DNA from: an uncultured Bacilli bacterium
GTDB lineage: Bacteria > Bacillota_I > Bacilli_A > RF39 > UBA660
DNA length: 27,919 nucleotides
Direction: 5' to 3'
NCBI GenBank assembly: GCA_910576925.1
Contig: CAJTKB010000015.1
Location: forward strand, 1-27,919
Shown here: one piece after another, positions 7,914 to 16,705 of the stretch
Layout: the number at the start of each line of letters is the position of its first letter
Numbering within the stretch: position 1 is the stretch's first letter
Notes under the pieces: generated by a model
Told to the model about the DNA's origin: nothing
The model's input: only the letters and a program-made list of their open reading frames with translations
The model's database searches: none
Program-made: the position numbers and the translations under genes

Positions 7914-9050
7914 ATGACTAAAAAGAAAATAAGATTAAAAAAACCTGCTAAGATAATATTAGGAGTATTTACTTTTGTTTTTATAGGTTTTCTTTTATTA
8001 TTTTTTGGATATAGTTTATTAGAGAGTAAACTTAATAAGTTAGGGTATAGTGATGATGCTAGTTATAATATTATTACTAAGTTAAAGATAAAATATGTAG
8101 AAGACTATCCTAATAATAAAACTCTTAATGCTGCATTTGAGAGTCGTGATTATAAAGAAGAAAATTTAGAACATTATAGTAAAATAACATATAAGAATCA
8201 AAAAAATATAATTAAAAATATAAATTCATTATTAAAAAAAGGATATAGTGATAGAGAAATTTCAATGATTATTACTCATGGAGATGACGATAGTGTTAGT
8301 GAGTTCATAAAAAAGGAGAATGTAGAGTATTTAGAGGAGTTTTTTTCATATCCCTTTGCCAAACTTGAAAATTATGATAGATATATAAGTTATATGTATG
8401 ATCAGGGTGATGATGAAGAGACTACCATAATTAAAGTTAATCTTGATTTAGATAAGGAAGATTATACTGATGCAGTTAGTATCACTGATTATAGTAAGAC
8501 AGTTCTTGCCAATAAGCATCATTATTTAGGAGAAAAATATATTCCTAAAAAAATGACTAAGATTCCTAGTAAGTATTTGTTAGATGATGAAGAGGAGATT
8601 CGTGGAGTCAATGAAGCTGTTTCTATGGCTATAAAGATGATGGATGATGCTGAGAAAGAAGGTTTATCTTTAAGAATTAATTCTGGGTATAGGAGTTTTA
8701 AGGATCAACAAGAAGTGTATGATACATACTTAAGTCTATATGGTGAAAAATACGTTGCTAGTTATGTTTCTGTTCCAGGATATTCTGAACATCAAACTGG
8801 TTATGCTTTTGATTTTGCTAGTAAAAATAGTAAGACTTTTTCCAGTTCAGAAGAGTATAAGTGGATGATTAAAAATTCCTATAAATATGGATATGTTTAT
8901 AGATATCTTAAGAGTAAAGAAGAAATAACTGGTGTAAAGCATGAAGCTTGGCATTTTAGATATGTTGGAAAAGAAATAGCAAAAGTTATGGATACTGAAG
9001 AATTATCATATGAAGAGTATTATGCAAAATATATTGACGTTAGAAAATAA
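7914..9050 (+). CDS. D-alanyl-D-alanine carboxypeptidase, VanY/M15B family
   Basis: A 378-residue membrane-anchored zinc peptidase that trims the terminal D-Ala from peptidoglycan stem peptides. Two ATGs lie in tandem at 7911 and 7914; GGAGG (7903-7907) is 3 bases from the first and 6 from the second, so 7914 is preferred. Residues about 10-35 form the N-terminal membrane anchor. Residues 40-200 are a poorly conserved stalk. The M15B domain follows: RINSGYRSFKDQQ, then zinc ligands H293 and D300 in SEHQTGYAFDF, then E344 and H347 in EAWHFRYVG. All catalytic residues are present. Monocistronic, with its own promoter. Confidence 0.93.
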   Translation: MTKKKIRLKKPAKIILGVFTFVFIGFLLLFFGYSLLESKLNKLGYSDDASYNIITKLKIKYVEDYPNNKTLNAAFESRDYKEENLEHYSKITYKNQKNIIKNINSLLKKGYSDREISMIITHGDDDSVSEFIKKENVEYLEEFFSYPFAKLENYDRYISYMYDQGDDEETTIIKVNLDLDKEDYTDAVSITDYSKTVLANKHHYLGEKYIPKKMTKIPSKYLLDDEEEIRGVNEAVSMAIKMMDDAEKEGLSLRINSGYRSFKDQQEVYDTYLSLYGEKYVASYVSVPGYSEHQTGYAFDFASKNSKTFSSSEEYKWMIKNSYKYGYVYRYLKSKEEITGVKHEAWHFRYVGKEIAKVMDTEELSYEEYYAKYIDVRK

Positions 9051-9103
9051 TAGTTTTGTTATATTAGTTTTACTGTTAATATGGTTTTATTTACATATTT
9101 TTA

Positions 9104-9131
9104 TTGCCAATATTTGTCGTTATGTTATACT
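9104..9131 (+). promoter_or_regulatory. Promoter of the beta-helix surface protein gene
   Basis: TTGCCA at 9104-9109 and TATACT at 9126-9131 with a 16-base spacer; TG at 9123-9124 gives an extended -10. The ATG follows at 9156 after AAAGGAG. Confidence 0.6.
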
Positions 9132-9155
9132 TAATATAATAGAAAGGAGACTCTA

Positions 9156-10589
9156 ATGAAAAAGAAAACTTGTAATTTTATATTCGTATTTTTGTTGCTA
9201 TTAATGATTTTTCCTAAAATAGTTAATGCAGAAGAATCCGTTGTGTCAATAGACGACAAAATATATAATTCGTTAGAAGAAGCTTCTACTCAGTTGACAG
9301 AGGGTAGTTATATGAAGTTGCTTAAAAATATTGATTTGTCAGTATATGATGATAATTATATTTGTATTTTAAATTTTCCTAATAATGTTGTTTTTGATTT
9401 GAATGGGTTTGATATTAAAATAGGATGGAATAGCCAATATGCTAATGGTATTGGTAACTTAATATTTACTGGAAATAATATTACTGTTAAAAATGGTTCT
9501 TTTAGTGGACGTCCTTCTTATACATTATGGATAGGTGACGAGGAAGATACTAATAATTTTATTGTAGAAGATATTAGAGTAGATGGTGGCATAAATATAT
9601 ACAATTCTAATAATGTAATTTTAAGAAGAGTAGATGTTTCTGGACACGATTATTATTCTGTTTGGGCAGATAACAATGTTTCTGTTACAATGGAAAGTGG
9701 TAATTATAGCACTAGTGGAGTTTATGGATTAATAGGTTTATCTGATAGTAATGTTAGTTCTATGAATATAAAAGGTGGTACTTATCATATAAATGGTAAT
9801 AAATTAATTCCAAATAAGAATAAGCCAGTGATATCAGGAGGTATCTTCAATGTCTCTGTTAGTGATTATCTTCTGAATGGATATGAGTGTATAAATAAAG
9901 CTGATACTTTTCAAGTGAGAAAAATAGTAAATGTATCAGAGATTGAAATAAATGAATTAGACTTAAATCAAGTGTATGAGGAAATTGTAGTAAGTGGTAG
10001 TAATTTATCATTAATAAAAAAGGTGATATATGATACTTTGTATTCAAAAGATGAGGTTGATGTTTTAAATAAGAATTTGAAAATAAAATTAGAAACTAAT
10101 AATATAGATGTTAATAATGATATTAGTAGTTCTATGAATACTTTTTTAAATGATAGTATTGGTGGAGGCACAATTTTAAAATATTTTGATATATCGATTA
10201 ATGTTATTGATAAAAATACAAATATGATTATTGGAAATTTGACAGAACTTAGTGATAAAATTAGTTTTACAGTAGCAATTCCTTCTGAATTAAAAACACC
10301 AAAAAGTGGTTATAAAAGAAATTTTTATATAATTAGAAGTCATAATAATAATTATGATATTATAGATCCTGTTTCTGTGAAAGATTCAAAGTTCTTGACA
10401 TTTGAAACTGATAAATTTTCTACTTATGCTTTAGCGTATTTTGATGAGAAAATTATTGAAAATCCTAATACACATGATGATTTTATTAAATATTTGATAA
10501 CTTTATTAATATCACTTGGTGTGTTAATTGTGACATTAGTATATATTAAAAAGAAAAATATATTTGGTAGTATGAGTATTAATAAGTAA
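9156..10589 (+). CDS. Cell-surface beta-helix protein with C-terminal anchor
   Basis: A 477-residue exported surface protein. ATG 9156 follows AAAGGAG. Residues 1-25 are a signal peptide (cleavage likely after VNA). Residues about 60-240 show right-handed parallel beta-helix coils of the pectate-lyase-like kind, with repeated turns such as VVFDLNGFDI, ITVKNGSFSG, NVILRRVDVSG and MNIKGGTYHING, ending in KPVISGGIFNVSVSDYLLNGY. Residues 250-430 are a second, unrecognised beta-rich region. The C-terminus has NPNTHD (436-441), a hydrophobic segment (about 444-465) and a KKK tail, the layout of a sortase-type wall anchor but with NPNTHD in place of LPxTG. Beta-helix proteins often bind or cut polysaccharides; no catalytic residues can be named here. 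Confidence 0.8.
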   Translation: MKKKTCNFIFVFLLLLMIFPKIVNAEESVVSIDDKIYNSLEEASTQLTEGSYMKLLKNIDLSVYDDNYICILNFPNNVVFDLNGFDIKIGWNSQYANGIGNLIFTGNNITVKNGSFSGRPSYTLWIGDEEDTNNFIVEDIRVDGGINIYNSNNVILRRVDVSGHDYYSVWADNNVSVTMESGNYSTSGVYGLIGLSDSNVSSMNIKGGTYHINGNKLIPNKNKPVISGGIFNVSVSDYLLNGYECINKADTFQVRKIVNVSEIEINELDLNQVYEEIVVSGSNLSLIKKVIYDTLYSKDEVDVLNKNLKIKLETNNIDVNNDISSSMNTFLNDSIGGGTILKYFDISINVIDKNTNMIIGNLTELSDKISFTVAIPSELKTPKSGYKRNFYIIRSHNNNYDIIDPVSVKDSKFLTFETDKFSTYALAYFDEKIIENPNTHDDFIKYLITLLISLGVLIVTLVYIKKKNIFGSMSINK

Positions 10590-10602
10590 TATTTTATTAT
10601 AA

Positions 10603-10631
10603 ATCGTATGTTTATTCATATGATTTTTTTC
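10603..10631 (+). terminator. Intrinsic terminator after the beta-helix gene
   Basis: ATCGTATG (10603-10610) pairs with CATATGAT (10617-10624) through one G-T pair, with a 6-base loop, followed by a run of seven T. Confidence 0.8.
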
Positions 10632-10700
10632 TTTAAATTTAATGTTATTTATGATATATTTTATAATAGAAAGATATAAGGGAATAAAGAGGGTGTTATT

Positions 10701-13121
10701 ATGTATCCACTTGGAAAACAGTTTGAAGTAGATTATAGTAAGGCTAAAAGTGATAATAAGGCTATGGTTGTTGGTAGTAAGTTTCGTTTTACAGTTATTA
10801 CCGAAAGAGTTATTAGACTTGAATATAGTCCTACAGGTGTGTTTGTAGATTTGCCTAGTCAATTAGTTTATCATAGAAATTTAGGAATGCCTGAATTTAC
10901 TGTACGACAAGATGCTAATTTCTTAGAAATTAGTACAAGATATTTCGTTCTTTCTTATATGAAGGAACAACCTTTTTTAGGTAGTAAAGTTGATCCGATG
11001 AAAAATCTTAAGATTACACTTAAAAATGTAGTAGATAAAGATAAACAAAGAGATTGGTATTATGGTCATCCTGAAGTTAGAAATATGAATGGTAATATTA
11101 TTGGAGTAGATGTTGATTTTAATAAAAACTTTACTAAAGGACTTTATTCAATTGAAGGGTTTTCTTCTTTAAATGATTCTAATACAAAATTAATTGATAG
11201 AGATGGTACATTACTTAATAGAGCTTTAGATGGTTTAGATATATATATATTTATGTATGGAATAGACTTTAATTTAGCATTAATTGATTATTTTAAACTT
11301 ACTGGCTTTCCTGAAATAATTCCTCGTTATGCTTTAGGAAATTGGTGGAGTAGAAATACTGATTATGATGATTTAAAAGTTGATGATTTATTATTACGTT
11401 TCGAAAAAAAGAAGATACCTATATCTGTTTTACTTTTTGATAAAGATTGGCATTACAGAAATTATGATAAATATAAAGATTTAAAAACAGGTTTTACTTT
11501 TAATAAAGAATTATTTCCTAACCCTGCTGAAACAATTAAAAATATTCATAATAGAAATATTAGAGTAGGTTTGCAAGTAAATCCGACAGAGGGCTTTCAT
11601 CCTTTTGATATGTTTTATGCTAAGGCATCAGAGTATTTGGGGGGAGAAAATAAAATTATTCCTTATGATCCACTAGACCCTAAACAAATAGATGTTTACT
11701 TTAAGGTTTATTTACATACCCTTGAAACTTTAGGAGTTGACTTTTTCTGGAATGATTATAAAGGAGACGGAGATATCACTAAATTATGGGCAAGTAATCA
11801 CTATTTATTCTTAGATTCTACTAGAGATGCTAGTAAGAGAGGACTTTTTATGGGTAGAGGTTCTGGTTATGGTGCACATCGTTATCCTATAATTTATGGT
11901 GGTTCTACAGAAATAGGTTGGGATGAATTAAAAAAAGAGGTATTTTCATATGTTAATGCTAGTAATATGGGAATTAGTTATTTAAGTTTTGATGTTGGTG
12001 GAAATCATGGGGGTATTGAAGAGAGCGAACTTTATATAAGGTATGTTGAACTCGGATGCTTTTCTCCAATTCTTAGATTTCACGAAGCTAGAGGTCCATT
12101 TTATAAAAAGGAACCTTGGAGATGGGAAGCGAAAACTTTTAATATTGTAAGTGATTATTTGAGACTTAGACATAGACTTATTCCATATATATATACAGAA
12201 GCATATAAGTATTCACAGGTTGGAATTCCTATTATTCAGCCATTTTACTATAATTATCCTTGGTGTTATGATGATAGTTTATATAAAAATCAATATTATT
12301 TTGGTTCTCAATTATTAGTTTGTCCAATTCTTACTAAAAAAGATATAGTAATGAATAGAACTATTCATAGATTTTATATGCCTGATGGTATTTGGTATGA
12401 CTTTTTCACAGGAAAGAAATTTCCTGGTGGAAAAAAATATGTCTCTTTCTTTAGAGAAGAGGACTATCCTGTTTTTGCACACGCTGGAAGTATAATACCT
12501 TTATCAAATAGAAGTGATCGAAATAATGTTGGACTACCTACTGATATGGAGATACAAATATTTCCTGGGACTAGTAATATGTATACTTTATATGAAGATG
12601 ATGGGGTGACTTCCTTATACAAAGAAGGATACTTTTTAAAAACTTCTATAGATTATAATTATTTGAGAAGTAATTATACTGTTATTATTCGTTCCGTTGA
12701 GGGAAAAAGTGGGATTGCTCCTGAAAGGCGTAATTATAAAATTGTATTTAGAAATACTAAAAAGGCTGAAAATGTTAAGGTTATGTTTAATAATACTGAG
12801 GTTAGTTCTATTATGTCAATTGATGGAAATGATTTTATTGTCGAAGTTATGGGAGTTCCTACTGTTGGTCAACTTACAATCAATTGTAAAGGTAAAGATA
12901 TTGAAATAGATGCTGTTCGTTTAATTAATGATGATGTTAGAAGTATTTTAGTTGATTTACAGATTAATACTTATTTAAAAGAAGAACTTGATAGTATAAT
13001 GTTTAGTGATGATTCTATTCAAAAGAAGAGAATAGCACTTAGAAAGATGAGAAAAAGAGGACTTAGTAAGGAATACTTAAATTTATTTTTAAAACTACTT
13101 GAATATATTAGTGAGGTTTAG
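10701..13121 (+). CDS. GH31-family (alpha-glucosidase-like) protein lacking the acid/base aspartate
   Basis: An 806-residue GH31-type protein without signal peptide, so probably cytoplasmic. ATG 10701 follows GAGGGTG. Residues 1-200 are the N-terminal beta-sandwich, about 205-530 the TIM barrel (PRYALGNWWSRN, then LLFDKDWHYRNY), and 530-735 the C-terminal beta domains; the last 70 residues are an extra helical tail. The nucleophile aspartate is kept as D352 in FFWNDYKGD. The acid/base motif, normally (F/W)(S/G)GD(T/C) as in YicI GGDC, reads RYPIIYGGSTEIGWDEL, so the aspartate is S402. Other core motifs (SFDVGGNHGG, SPILRFHEARG) are intact. Hydrolysis of normal alpha-glycosides may be weak or lost, or the enzyme may act on special substrates. 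The promoter for the leuS operon overlaps its 3' end. Confidence 0.88.
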   Translation: MYPLGKQFEVDYSKAKSDNKAMVVGSKFRFTVITERVIRLEYSPTGVFVDLPSQLVYHRNLGMPEFTVRQDANFLEISTRYFVLSYMKEQPFLGSKVDPMKNLKITLKNVVDKDKQRDWYYGHPEVRNMNGNIIGVDVDFNKNFTKGLYSIEGFSSLNDSNTKLIDRDGTLLNRALDGLDIYIFMYGIDFNLALIDYFKLTGFPEIIPRYALGNWWSRNTDYDDLKVDDLLLRFEKKKIPISVLLFDKDWHYRNYDKYKDLKTGFTFNKELFPNPAETIKNIHNRNIRVGLQVNPTEGFHPFDMFYAKASEYLGGENKIIPYDPLDPKQIDVYFKVYLHTLETLGVDFFWNDYKGDGDITKLWASNHYLFLDSTRDASKRGLFMGRGSGYGAHRYPIIYGGSTEIGWDELKKEVFSYVNASNMGISYLSFDVGGNHGGIEESELYIRYVELGCFSPILRFHEARGPFYKKEPWRWEAKTFNIVSDYLRLRHRLIPYIYTEAYKYSQVGIPIIQPFYYNYPWCYDDSLYKNQYYFGSQLLVCPILTKKDIVMNRTIHRFYMPDGIWYDFFTGKKFPGGKKYVSFFREEDYPVFAHAGSIIPLSNRSDRNNVGLPTDMEIQIFPGTSNMYTLYEDDGVTSLYKEGYFLKTSIDYNYLRSNYTVIIRSVEGKSGIAPERRNYKIVFRNTKKAENVKVMFNNTEVSSIMSIDGNDFIVEVMGVPTVGQLTINCKGKDIEIDAVRLINDDVRSILVDLQINTYLKEELDSIMFSDDSIQKKRIALRKMRKRGLSKEYLNLFLKLLEYISEV

Positions 13122-13127
13122 TATAAT
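13099..13127 (+). promoter_or_regulatory. Promoter of the T-box/leuS operon
   Basis: TTGAAT at 13099-13104 and TATAAT at 13122-13127 with a 17-base spacer. The -35 box lies inside the 3' end of the GH31 gene and the -10 box begins right after its stop codon. Transcription would start near 13134 and run into the T-box leader. Confidence 0.75.
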
Positions 13128-13133
13128 ATTTAG

Positions 13134-13346
13134 TAGTTTAAGTGCTGAATAGTAGTAGTAATAAATAAATCTACTTAAAGAGAGTTTGTGGTTGGTGGAA
13201 ACAAATAGTAGAATTTTATGAACTTGACTGTTTTATAAGTACTTCGGGAGGAGCCGTTATACTTCATTAGAGTATTTGCATATTTGTATATGAAATAAGG
13301 TGGTACCGCGGATAAAATTCGTCCTTATAATAAGACGAATTTTTTT
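13134..13346 (+). promoter_or_regulatory. Leucine T-box riboswitch leader
   Basis: A classic T-box leader that senses uncharged tRNA and controls transcription of the operon ending in leuS. Visible parts in order: AGAGAG with GGTTGGTGGAAAC in stem I; specifier loop GAACTTGAC with leucine codon CTT at 13223-13225; the conserved T-box AAGGTGGTACCGCGG at 13297-13311, whose TGGT pairs with an ACCA tRNA end (discriminator A, as in bacterial tRNA-Leu); and the terminator at 13314-13346. When tRNA-Leu is uncharged, the antiterminator forms and transcription goes on. Confidence 0.95.
13314..13346 (+). terminator. Regulated terminator of the T-box
   Basis: AAAATTCGTC (13314-13323) pairs with GACGAATTTT (13334-13343), followed by Ts to 13346. 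It competes with the antiterminator formed by the T-box sequence just upstream. Confidence 0.9.
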
Positions 13347-13362
13347 GTTTTAGGAGGTTGAT

Positions 13363-13746
13363 ATGAAAAATAATATAATACTTTTCTTAATGATTTTTAT
13401 AATAGTATTTATTGGCTATGAAATTTTTTTAAGAAGAGATTATAAAAAGTCATTAAAAAATATTAAGAAAAAGAAAAGTTCTAGTATTAAATATCCAGTA
13501 GAAGTTAGATTACTTAGAGACTTTTATAAGATAAAAGTTGATGATAATAACTATAAGTCATTAATTAATATTGTTTGTTTTGTATCTAGTATAGATATTA
13601 CAATAATTGTTATGATTAGTGGAATATTTGATAGAGGTTACTTGCAAATATTAATAGCATTTTTGTTAGTAGTACCTATTATATTTTGTAGTTATTATTT
13701 GGTTGCATTATTTTATAATAGAAAGAAAAATAGGAGGGAAAAATGA
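13363..13746 (+). CDS. Small membrane protein, first gene of the leucine T-box operon
   Basis: A 127-residue membrane protein of unknown function. ATG 13363 follows TAGGAGG. Residues 3-22 are a first membrane segment, followed by a basic stretch (RRDYKKSLKNIKKKKSSS), a soluble-looking part KYPVEVRLLRDFYKIKVDDNNY (about 44-65) and two further hydrophobic segments (about 68-87 and 91-117), then a basic tail. Its TGA stop overlaps the leuS start as ATGA, so the two are translationally coupled. It is therefore controlled by the leucine T-box as well. Similar small membrane proteins with a PVEV..L...Y.I pattern are, as far as I recall, common in related uncultured Bacilli, but no function is known to me. 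Confidence 0.8.
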   Translation: MKNNIILFLMIFIIVFIGYEIFLRRDYKKSLKNIKKKKSSSIKYPVEVRLLRDFYKIKVDDNNYKSLINIVCFVSSIDITIIVMISGIFDRGYLQILIAFLLVVPIIFCSYYLVALFYNRKKNRREK

Positions 13747-16556
13747 AAAGTTATAATGAAATAGATAAAAAATGGCAAGATTATTGGGAAGAGAATGAAA
13801 CGTTTAAAACAGATATTCGTGATTTTTCAAAACCTAAGTATTATGCTCTTGATATGTTTCCATATCCATCAGGACAAGGACTTCACGTAGGACATCCTGA
13901 GGGGTATACTGGAACAGATATTGTAGCTCGTATGAAAAGAATGCAAGGTTATAATGTTTTACATCCAATTGGGTGGGATGCATTTGGGCTTCCAGCAGAA
14001 CAATATGCAATAAAAACAGGAAATCATCCAAGTACATTTACAGATAAAAATATTGAAACATTTAAAAAACAATTGAAAATGCTTGGTTTTTCATATGACT
14101 GGAGTCGTGAAGTATCTACAGCTGATCCTAAATATTATAAATGGACTCAATGGATATTTAAACAATTATATAATGATGGGTTAGCTAAAGTTGTTGATAT
14201 GCCAGTTAATTGGTGTGAAGAATTAGGAACAGTATTATCAAATGATGAAGTAATAGATGGCAAAAGTGAACGTGGAGGATTTCCTGTAGTTCGTAAAAAT
14301 ATGAAACAATGGGTAATGAAAATTACAGAGTATGCTGATAAATTAATTGATAATTTAGATGATATTGATTGGCCTGAATCTACTAAAGAGATTGAAAGAA
14401 ACTGGATAGGCCGTAGTTATGGTGCTGAGGTAACCTTTAAAGTAGATGGAACAGATGAAGAATTCGTTGTATTTACTACTAGATGTGATACTTTATTTGG
14501 AGCGACTTATTGTGTTTTATCACCTGAACATAAATTAGTTGATGTAATTACTACTGATGATTGTAGAGATAAAGTTTCTTCTTACAAAGAAGAATGTAGT
14601 AGAAAAAGTGAACTTGAAAGAACTGAATTAAATAAGGAAAAGACTGGTGTATTTACTGGAAGTTATGCCATTAATCCTGTTAATGGTAAAAAGATTCCTA
14701 TTTGGATAGCTGATTATGTTCTTGCAACATATGGTACTGGTGCAATTATGGCGGTTCCAGCACATGACTCTAGAGATTATGAATTTGCTAAAAAGTTTGA
14801 TCTTGAAATTATTCAAGTTCTTGAGGAAGAGACTGGAATAGCTCATTCTGATGAGATTAAAAAGAATAGTATAGTTGCAATTGTTTATGATGAAGAAAAT
14901 GATAAATATCTAACTCTAAATTGGCATGATAAAGGAGGAAGATTATTTATTGGTGGCTCTATGGAAGAAAATGAAACAGCAGAAGAATGTGCTATTCGTG
15001 AGATTAAAGAAGAAATTGGCTATATTGATGTATCATTAATAGAGGTTTTACCTAAAATTAATCATCATTACTATGCTTTTAATAAGAATAAATATTTTAA
15101 TATAGAAAGTACAGGGTTATTATTTAAACTTAATAGTACTAAACGCGATGAACAAAATCTTGAAGATGAAGAAATATTTGATATAGAGTGGGTTAGTAGT
15201 GATGTAATCATTAATGAGATAGTTGATGAACTTCATAAGAAGACTTATCAATATTCAATAGATTTAGGAGCGATGTGTGGCGATGGAATTCATATTAATT
15301 CTAGTTTCTTAGATGGTCTAAATACAGAAGAAGCAAATAATAAAATGATATCTTGGTTAGAAGAAAATCACTGTGGAGTAAAACGTGTTAATTATCGTTT
15401 AAGAGATTGGATTTTCGCAAGACAACGTTATTGGGGAGAACCAGTTCCTGTTGTTCATATGGAAGATGGAAGTACTGTTACTTTAGATGATGATGAACTT
15501 CCTTTAGTTCTACCTGAAATGGATGATTATAAAGCACATGGAGGAAAAGCTCCTCTTGATAATGCAGAAGAATGGAAAAATGTTGTAATAAATGGAAAAA
15601 AAGGAGTCAGAGAAACTTCTACAATGCCAGGAGCTGCAGGTTCATCTTGGTACTTCTTAAGATATATTGATCCTCATAATGATAAAGTATTTGCTGATTA
15701 CGAATTACTTAAACATTGGATGCCAGTAGATTTATACTTAGGAGGACCAGAACACGCTGTAGGACATTTACTTTATGCTAGATTCTGGAATAACTACTTA
15801 TATGACAAAGGCCTTTCACCTGTTAAAGAACCATTTAAAAAGTTAGTTCATCAAGGAATGATTTTAGCAGCTAATGGAGAAAAAATGAGTAAAAGTAAGG
15901 GAAATGTTGTTAATCCAGATGAGATGGTTAAACTATATGGAGCCGATGCTTTAAGGCTTTATGAAATGTTTATGGGACCACTTTCGGCTGATAAACCTTG
16001 GAATCCTAGCGGAATTGAAGGAAGTAAAAAATTTGTAGATAAAGTTTATCGTAGATTTAATGAATTAGAAATAGTTGATACTGATACTTTAGAATTTGAA
16101 AAGGTGTATCATCAAACTGTTAAAAAAGTTACAAATGATTATCTTAATATGGACTTTAATACAGCAATTAGTCAAATGATGATTTTTATGAATGCTTTAA
16201 ATAATAAGACTAGTATAAGTAGAACTTATGCTGAAGGATTTATTAAACTTCTTAATCCAATTTGTCCACATATTACTGAAGAAATTTGGAATACTGTTTT
16301 AGGACATAATAATACAATTGCATATGAAGAATGGCCTCAATATGATGAAGAAAAACTTGTAGAGAAAGAAAAAGAAATTGCAGTACAAGTCAACGGTAAA
16401 GTTCGTGCTACTATTAATATTTCTTTTGATGACAATGAAGATATTATTAAAGAAAAAGCTCTTAAAGAAGATAATGTATTGAGACATATTGAAGGTAGAG
16501 AAATTATTAAGATTGTTGTAATAAAAGGTAAAATTATTAATATTGTTGTTAAGTAA
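13743..16556 (+). CDS. leuS: Leucyl-tRNA synthetase with a Nudix domain inserted in the CP1 editing domain
   Basis: Charges tRNA-Leu with leucine. At 937 residues it is about 130 longer than the usual Firmicutes LeuRS (about 805). The HIGH motif is HVGH (48-51), the KMSKS motif is at 714-718, and the C-terminal anticodon-binding domain is complete (ending VQVNGKVRATI..). The CP1 editing domain keeps TTRCDT (245-250; proline of the usual TTRPDT is cysteine) and HDSRDYEFA with R344 and D345. Between about residues 364 and 508 lies an extra domain with a perfect Nudix box, GX5EX7REUXEEXGU, at G405-Y427 (E411, R419, E420, E423, E424, G426). After it the normal CP1 sequence resumes with GDGIHINSSFLDGL (513 on). 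The frame is unbroken across the join. Controlled by the T-box upstream and coupled to the preceding gene through ATGA. Confidence 0.97.
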   Translation: MKSYNEIDKKWQDYWEENETFKTDIRDFSKPKYYALDMFPYPSGQGLHVGHPEGYTGTDIVARMKRMQGYNVLHPIGWDAFGLPAEQYAIKTGNHPSTFTDKNIETFKKQLKMLGFSYDWSREVSTADPKYYKWTQWIFKQLYNDGLAKVVDMPVNWCEELGTVLSNDEVIDGKSERGGFPVVRKNMKQWVMKITEYADKLIDNLDDIDWPESTKEIERNWIGRSYGAEVTFKVDGTDEEFVVFTTRCDTLFGATYCVLSPEHKLVDVITTDDCRDKVSSYKEECSRKSELERTELNKEKTGVFTGSYAINPVNGKKIPIWIADYVLATYGTGAIMAVPAHDSRDYEFAKKFDLEIIQVLEEETGIAHSDEIKKNSIVAIVYDEENDKYLTLNWHDKGGRLFIGGSMEENETAEECAIREIKEEIGYIDVSLIEVLPKINHHYYAFNKNKYFNIESTGLLFKLNSTKRDEQNLEDEEIFDIEWVSSDVIINEIVDELHKKTYQYSIDLGAMCGDGIHINSSFLDGLNTEEANNKMISWLEENHCGVKRVNYRLRDWIFARQRYWGEPVPVVHMEDGSTVTLDDDELPLVLPEMDDYKAHGGKAPLDNAEEWKNVVINGKKGVRETSTMPGAAGSSWYFLRYIDPHNDKVFADYELLKHWMPVDLYLGGPEHAVGHLLYARFWNNYLYDKGLSPVKEPFKKLVHQGMILAANGEKMSKSKGNVVNPDEMVKLYGADALRLYEMFMGPLSADKPWNPSGIEGSKKFVDKVYRRFNELEIVDTDTLEFEKVYHQTVKKVTNDYLNMDFNTAISQMMIFMNALNNKTSISRTYAEGFIKLLNPICPHITEEIWNTVLGHNNTIAYEEWPQYDEEKLVEKEKEIAVQVNGKVRATINISFDDNEDIIKEKALKEDNVLRHIEGREIIKIVVIKGKIINIVVK

Positions 16557-16563
16557 TTATTAT

Positions 16564-16594
16564 AGAAGCATTATATTATTAATGTTTCTTTTCT
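16564..16594 (+). terminator. Intrinsic terminator after leuS
   Basis: AGAAGCATTA (16564-16573) pairs with TAATGTTTCT (16580-16589) through one G-T pair around a 6-base loop, followed by a T-rich run. Confidence 0.7.
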
Positions 16595-16705
16595 TATGTA
16601 GTAAAGGATAATAAAGATATTTCTCTATTACAAGTTTATATTTTAATTGTCTTTTTTCAACAATTTATGTGGAAAAATTATTTTATACTATATTTGGTGG
16701 ATAAT

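Noticed and set aside
14628..14846. Minus-strand frame inside leuS
   Set aside because: Shadow of the coding strand, without start signals.
13743..16556. LeuRS-Nudix as two genes fused by a sequencing error
   Set aside because: The frame is continuous on both sides, the CP1 domain resumes exactly where the family sequence would, and base composition is the same throughout.
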